This document shows, in pieces, positions 15,301 to 18,866 of a stretch of DNA of 18,866 nt; position 1 is the stretch's first letter, and each line of letters opens with the position of its first letter. The position numbers and the translations under genes are program-made. The stretch comes from Bacteroidales bacterium UBA3389. Its GTDB lineage: Bacteria; Bacteroidota; Bacteroidia; Bacteroidales; P3. Under the pieces are notes generated by a model. The model saw only the letters and a program-made list of their open reading frames with translations. It was not told the DNA's origin and ran no database searches. The stretch spans positions 1 through 18,866 of the forward strand of contig DEPP01000083.1 of NCBI GenBank assembly GCA_002358835.1, given 5' to 3'.

Positions 15301-18300
15301 TTAATGTTCCGTTGGTATAATGACTCAGGAAGTACAGATGGTATTCCTGGTGTTGTTGATAATATAGTAATTACAGCAGTTTCTTGTACTTCTACTTCAT
15401 TAGAAACAAGTGCGTCATTTACAGAAACAGAAGAAAGTGAAACAGGTGGTGCATTGGTTGTTGAATTGACAGATGAAGTAAACACAGATGTTACATACGT
15501 TTTGCGTTACAAAGAAAGTGCTTCTACTGAATGGCTTGAAATCACAGACATTACAATAGATGATTTCCCTTATACAGTAATGGATGTAAACTTCCAAACC
15601 CTTTATAATGTTCAAGTAGGTGTTGTTTGTGCTGATGGAGAAGAACCAGCATTTGCAAATCAAATAAATGTTACTACTCCTTGTCAATCATTACCAACTC
15701 CTTGGACTGAAAACTTTGATGTAAATCCATATACAGAACCATCTTGTTGGGAAAGATATTCTGGATTACTTCCTGCAAGTGGAACAATACAAACAAGTGA
15801 TTTGACAACATCAACATCAACATATTGTTGGGGTTGGGCAAGTAACTTTGCTTGTGGAGAAACTACATCAAATATGCTTCGTTCAGAAGTATATTCTACA
15901 ACAGCTTATCGTTATTGGGCAATAACACCTTCTATCAATTTGGCAGACGATGGAGTTGCAAAACAAATAGCATTTGACCTTGGATTGAGAAAATGGGGTT
16001 CTAACACAGCTCCTGGTGCAGCTTCAGATGATAGAGTTATGGTATTAGTTTCTCTTGATAATGGTGTGTCTTGGAATATAGCGAATGGTCTTGTATTTGC
16101 AGACGGAGATGAAGATACAGAACATAATTACTCTGATTTAGGTCTTCAAATGCAACGTTATGTTTACAAACTTGTAGATGAAAATGAAGAACCAATAGTT
16201 GGTACAGTTCGTTTTGCATTCTATTCAGAAAGTACAGTATCTAATGCAGACAACTATGCATGTATAGATAACATAGCAGTTGAAGATTACGTTTCTTGTC
16301 CTGCACCTTATAATATTGAAGTATCTGATGCAACTATTACTTCAACAACTGCAACTGCAACATTTGGTTATTATGGTGATGCAACAACTTGGGAATACGT
16401 AGTAGTAGAAGGAGAAGATGCAGATCCTACATCTGGAACTTCTGTAGAGGTTACAACAACAGACCCAATTGAATTGACAGGATTGACATCTGAAACCACA
16501 TATACATTTGCTGTAAGAGCAATTTGTGAAGATGGAGAATCTGAATGGGCAACAGCAACATTCACAACAATATCTGCTGCAGAATCTGTTCCTTACGAAA
16601 CAACATTTGATGAAGGTGTTTGGAGTGAAACAAGTGCAGCAAACACAGCAAATGTTTGGGTTGTAGGAGAAGCAACAGGTAATGAAGCACCTGCAGCATA
16701 CATTTCAAATGACGGAGAATCTTATGCAGCAACATTATCTTCTTCACAAACAATTTCTCACCTATGGAAAGACTTTGATTTCGGTGAAACTGAAGACGAA
16801 TTTGAACTTACATTTGATTGGAAAGTAACAGGTCGTCAAGAAGGAAATAGTGTTTACGGAGGTATAGCAGCATATCTTGTAGATGTAGCACCTCTTGCAA
16901 CAGGCTTATTAAACTCTGCTAATATGATAGCTGTAGTAACAGGTTCTGATGAATGGCAAACAGAAAGAGTTTATCTTGGAAATGTTACAGGAGAAAAACG
17001 TTTGGTATTCACAGCACTTGGTTATACAGTAGATGCAGAATTAGCAATACCTGCTGCAATTGACAATGTTTCATTATCAATATCATCTTGTCCTCAAGTT
17101 CAAGGCGTAACTGCTGAAAATATAACAACATCTACAATGGACGTTGCTTGGACAGAAACAGGAGCAGATAGCTACACTATTACTTACCAAGCAGAAGGTT
17201 CAGAAGAAGAATTAACAGCAACAGCAACTTCTTCGCCATTCACACTTGAAGAACTTACATCTGCAACAAGATACATAATCACAGTAACAGCAGTTTGTGG
17301 CTCAGAGCAAGCAGTTGCATCTAATGCAATAGCAGCAACAACACTTCAAGAACCTGTTGAATTACCTTATACTTGCGACTTTGAAGCAGAAGGTGCTAAT
17401 GGTTGGTTATTAAGAAACTCTACTTGTACAAACAAATGGTATGTTGGAACAAGAACAGGAGGAACAAGCAGAGAACTATTTATTTCATCTGACGGTGGAA
17501 CATCAGCAACCTATTCAGCTTCTGCAGGAGTTGTTGTAGCAGAAAAACTATTCCAATTAGGAGCAACAGATTCGATAAGAATTAGTTTTGATGTAACAGT
17601 TAATGGAGAAAGTGATTGGGACTATTTGAAAGTATTCTTTGTTGACCCTACGGTTGCAATTGACCCTACAACAAATTATTCCGTTGCTTATGCTTCAAGT
17701 ACTTATTCAACAGGAACAATAGGTGGCGCAAAAATCAATCAACAAAGTGGAACAGTTCACAAAGATATAACAATAGAAAATGCTGCCCCTAACGGATTAC
17801 AAAAACTTGTATTCTTGTGGAGGAATGACACTGGTGTTCAAAATAATCCACCGGCAATTATTGACAACGTAAGCGTTGAAGGAGCGGGAGAAGAAATCTC
17901 TTGCGCAAAACCTACAGCAGTTGTTGCCTCAGCAATAACAAGTACATCTGCAACAATCTCTTGGACAGACAATGATGAATCACACTCTGCATGGAATGTA
18001 TATTACAAAGCAGCAGGCGAAGAAGAATATACTATGGTTTCTGCAAGTGAAACATCTGTTGAATTAACAGATCTTAGTGCTTCAACAACATATTCTGTTT
18101 ATGTAACAACAGATTGTGGAGGAGAAGAATCTGTTCCAACAGCAACTATTACATTCGCTACACTTTGTGATGTTATTACTGCTTATCCTTATGTACAAGA
18201 CTTTGAAACAACACCTATTGAAACAATACCTAATTGCTGGTCAACAGAAGCTATTCAAGGAGCGTCTACCATTTATGATGATGCATGGGCTGTAATAGAT

Positions 18301-18866
18301 GAATATGAATTATTAGGTGTTATTCCATTTATTTCAGGAAATGCAATTTGGCATACTTATGAAGAAGGTGTATCAGGAAGATTGATTACTCCAATGTTCG
18401 ACCTTACTTCATTAACAAATCCTTACGTTAAATTTGATTATGCAAGACTATCTGATGGTGTTGTTGAAGGTTTAACTGTTCATTACAAAGCGAGTGCAGA
18501 AGATTCTTGGACACTATTGGCTACAATGAACGGAACTCCTGATGAATGGATATTGGATTCTATTGCATTGCCTAACCCAAGTGCAACATATCAATTAGCA
18601 TTTGTTTCATTAGGTGTTTATGGATACGGAGTTCTTGTTGATAACGTAACAGTTTACGATGCAGAAGAAGGACAAGGCGGAGAAGATCCAGAACCATGCG
18701 ATGCTCCAACTGCTCTTGCAGCAAGCAATATCACACAAACAACTGCTGATATTACCTGGACAGGTACAGCAACAAGCTATGAGTTCAAGCTAAACGGTAG
18801 TACTGCAGAAGCACTTACAGCAACAACAAAATCATTGACAGGTTTGACAGCAAACACTCAATACAC
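12316..18866 (+). CDS. Giant secreted adhesin-like protein, Fn3 and cleaved-adhesin/MAM-like modules, 3' end outside window
   Basis: My reading of the frame from ATG 12316 finds no stop to the right edge, giving at least 2183 residues. Residues 1-20 are a signal peptide ending LSAQ. Residues 21-195 are an N-terminal domain (FTEALYPASEL, ISYYNSGNAYNNGTIKIYMK). After that, Fn3-like domains of about 90 residues alternate with beta-sandwich domains of about 180 residues. The latter carry a PYxxxFD opening, a W-rich middle, LYISNDNG and a closing IDN(L/V). They resemble cleaved-adhesin or choice-of-anchor-J domains, as in Porphyromonas gingivalis gingipain and HagA adhesins. Seven full pairs and part of an eighth Fn3 are visible. 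Cysteines recur at module junctions and in the Fn3 F-G region. A type IX secretion C-terminal signal would be expected beyond the window. Adhesion or matrix binding is inferred; no catalytic domain is seen. It has its own promoter. Confidence 0.9.
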   Translation, partial: MKRLLLFAMAIIFAMQLSAQTMFHVVGDTTTSTTSYYVPAYTNWKNSFTEALYPASELVPGMITSISYYNSGNAYNNGTIKIYMKVVDQSSITSFVVGSDFTEVYSGPANFVLGRNTYELTTPFAYTGVGNLLVAFIRDGTEYGSYPSWKKTTVGSSIYTYSDTQEYFITTAISGTTMTGVPVTMFGMESLGDDFCYPPMNLSCSGLEQTGATISWETMSETNTTFGLAYRMVGEEEWTTESENINDLSYTLSGLDIYTQYEVKVWTVCDEENSSESLISFWTLPSAEQLIEIPYEQNFDALESLENWDLWTVSGTGANQWYLGPLGSNEAVEEGETPMGQGLYISNDNGVTNAYDPDGDAAVAHLATLINIEDDTYYGIEFDYKAVGELSWDEVVVSLFPLGTTLPTTNAVPSYMIGRSASNTNQWVRVAIPFPNDIAPGAYQLVISWRNDGSGGYTPPASIDNLYIFSTPCARVNEFTTTMEDADGSVTMNVEVTDELNEGAEYIVSYRYSGDTTWYTAEGTSPIAVTGLPYSSRVEYKVTANCGESELAVTSDTYTEWTLCNSISEFPYVENFDENSFIAIQDSARANRTSLNCWYNVNGGYTSSYYWSGISSDVGIDSTKALYFYGTTSTSSYDFSDWMITPIFEMTGNERLNFQYKTSSTTNAPVIDVMVLDVNETDYVSMADTANFTLLTSINTAGQATGEWNMAEIFLNEYTGNIRLALAARQKSSTFYIDDFSISEIPDCPEVYGLTVDGGDHSAYVSYNTANIGEAGVTVAYAEVIEGEEFDPESAQTISIAADAELPFQITDLTEGTTYIFAAQQSCGGAWTEPVTATVPMVYALPVSFDFDTPETTPVLTYTSTNANSWVIGTADNNTVDDSGSPTAGGALYVSNDNGATVSYTISPASTAFASLPFSIEPTGEIHISFDWKCVGEFNISSYSTSIYDYMEVKLVPNGSEFTEGITITDKLYNNSTWQSFSTIIPAGGLEGIYNLMFRWYNDSGSTDGIPGVVDNIVITAVSCTSTSLETSASFTETEESETGGALVVELTDEVNTDVTYVLRYKESASTEWLEITDITIDDFPYTVMDVNFQTLYNVQVGVVCADGEEPAFANQINVTTPCQSLPTPWTENFDVNPYTEPSCWERYSGLLPASGTIQTSDLTTSTSTYCWGWASNFACGETTSNMLRSEVYSTTAYRYWAITPSINLADDGVAKQIAFDLGLRKWGSNTAPGAASDDRVMVLVSLDNGVSWNIANGLVFADGDEDTEHNYSDLGLQMQRYVYKLVDENEEPIVGTVRFAFYSESTVSNADNYACIDNIAVEDYVSCPAPYNIEVSDATITSTTATATFGYYGDATTWEYVVVEGEDADPTSGTSVEVTTTDPIELTGLTSETTYTFAVRAICEDGESEWATATFTTISAAESVPYETTFDEGVWSETSAANTANVWVVGEATGNEAPAAYISNDGESYAATLSSSQTISHLWKDFDFGETEDEFELTFDWKVTGRQEGNSVYGGIAAYLVDVAPLATGLLNSANMIAVVTGSDEWQTERVYLGNVTGEKRLVFTALGYTVDAELAIPAAIDNVSLSISSCPQVQGVTAENITTSTMDVAWTETGADSYTITYQAEGSEEELTATATSSPFTLEELTSATRYIITVTAVCGSEQAVASNAIAATTLQEPVELPYTCDFEAEGANGWLLRNSTCTNKWYVGTRTGGTSRELFISSDGGTSATYSASAGVVVAEKLFQLGATDSIRISFDVTVNGESDWDYLKVFFVDPTVAIDPTTNYSVAYASSTYSTGTIGGAKINQQSGTVHKDITIENAAPNGLQKLVFLWRNDTGVQNNPPAIIDNVSVEGAGEEISCAKPTAVVASAITSTSATISWTDNDESHSAWNVYYKAAGEEEYTMVSASETSVELTDLSASTTYSVYVTTDCGGEESVPTATITFATLCDVITAYPYVQDFETTPIETIPNCWSTEAIQGASTIYDDAWAVIDEYELLGVIPFISGNAIWHTYEEGVSGRLITPMFDLTSLTNPYVKFDYARLSDGVVEGLTVHYKASAEDSWTLLATMNGTPDEWILDSIALPNPSATYQLAFVSLGVYGYGVLVDNVTVYDAEEGQGGEDPEPCDAPTALAASNITQTTADITWTGTATSYEFKLNGSTAEALTATTKSLTGLTANTQY
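12901..18866 (+). repeat. Alternating Fn3 and jelly-roll protein modules within the giant gene
   Basis: Approximate module map. Fn3: 12901-13170, 13735-14010, 14557-14838, 15388-15684, 16300-16569, 17092-17346, 17905-18168, and 18700 to the edge. Jelly-roll: 13195-13734, 14023-14556, 14839-15387, 15685-16299, 16570-17091, 17347-17904, 18169-18699. One pair spans about 780-900 bases. Fn3 modules end their F strand in VC, NC, SC, IC or DC followed mostly by an acidic/Gly stretch. Jelly-roll modules start with a Pro/Tyr-Phe-Asp motif (EQNFD, VENFD, TENFD, ETTFD, CDFE, VQDFE). The modules are divergent in sequence, so the expansion is old. The last junction has an unusual Gly/Glu/Pro linker (EEGQGGEDPEPC), unlike the others. 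Confidence 0.8.

Noticed and set aside
15294..16753. Several short minus-strand open frames inside the giant gene
   Set aside because: They arise from the biased ACA/GCA/GAA codon use of the plus-strand gene, which leaves few stops in antisense frames; repetitive Leu/His or Ser/Val composition confirms this.
1..18866. CRISPR array, prophage, transposon or toxin-antitoxin system
   Set aside because: No direct repeats with unique spacers, no transposase, integrase or phage structural motifs, and no toxin-antitoxin pair were seen on either strand.

Overview
The window looks like a chromosomal segment of a low-GC member of the Bacteroidales (phylum Bacteroidota). Evidence: at least four promoters fit the Bacteroidetes consensus TTTG-N19/20-TAnnTTTG, and start codons lack strong Shine-Dalgarno sequences. 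The genes also fit: a GldA-type ABC ATPase, a Nif3/zinc-ribbon gene pair, lipoproteins with a Cys-20 lipobox, and a giant secreted protein of alternating Fn3 and cleaved-adhesin-like modules. I cannot name a genus. There are no transposases, phage genes or CRISPR arrays.

Layout. 1-122 is the 3' end of a probable PurF-like gene, closed by a hairpin terminator. 123-823 has no supported protein gene. It holds a degenerate 21-bp tandem repeat, a perfect promoter and a long rod-shaped RNA hairpin (about 584-750) that resembles 6S RNA in architecture. 824-2114 is a three-gene unit of two paralogous small Cys-rich lipoproteins and an exported membrane protein, ended by a terminator. 2175-3051 is a WD40-repeat lipoprotein with its own promoter and terminator. 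On the minus strand, 3128-4660 is an AlgI/DltB-type MBOAT acyltransferase and 4710-4784 is tRNA-Val(TAC), whose terminator abuts the MBOAT start. The minus-strand operon 8693->4859 encodes a divergent RluA-like pseudouridine synthase, a Nif3-family protein, a coiled-coil zinc-ribbon protein and dihydroorotase. On the plus strand, 8764-10667 is a short GldA-like ATPase translationally coupled (TAATG) to an exported SGNH hydrolase. 10742-11749 is GAPDH, with a strong promoter and terminator. 11832-12315 is a second gene-free stretch with the second 21-bp repeat array and the promoter of the giant gene. From 12316 an open frame runs off the window (at least 2183 codons).

How the parts relate. 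Most named genes are housekeeping: purine and pyrimidine synthesis, glycolysis, RNA modification, tRNA. The accessory material is cell-envelope related: lipoproteins, WD40 lipoprotein, MBOAT, SGNH hydrolase and the giant adhesin-like protein. The MBOAT and SGNH proteins could be the two halves of an envelope O-acylation system, as in PatA/PatB-like pairs, though they are not adjacent here. The most interesting non-coding items are the structured RNA and the pair of 21-bp repeat arrays, each lying just downstream of a terminator. No clearly new multi-gene system is visible.
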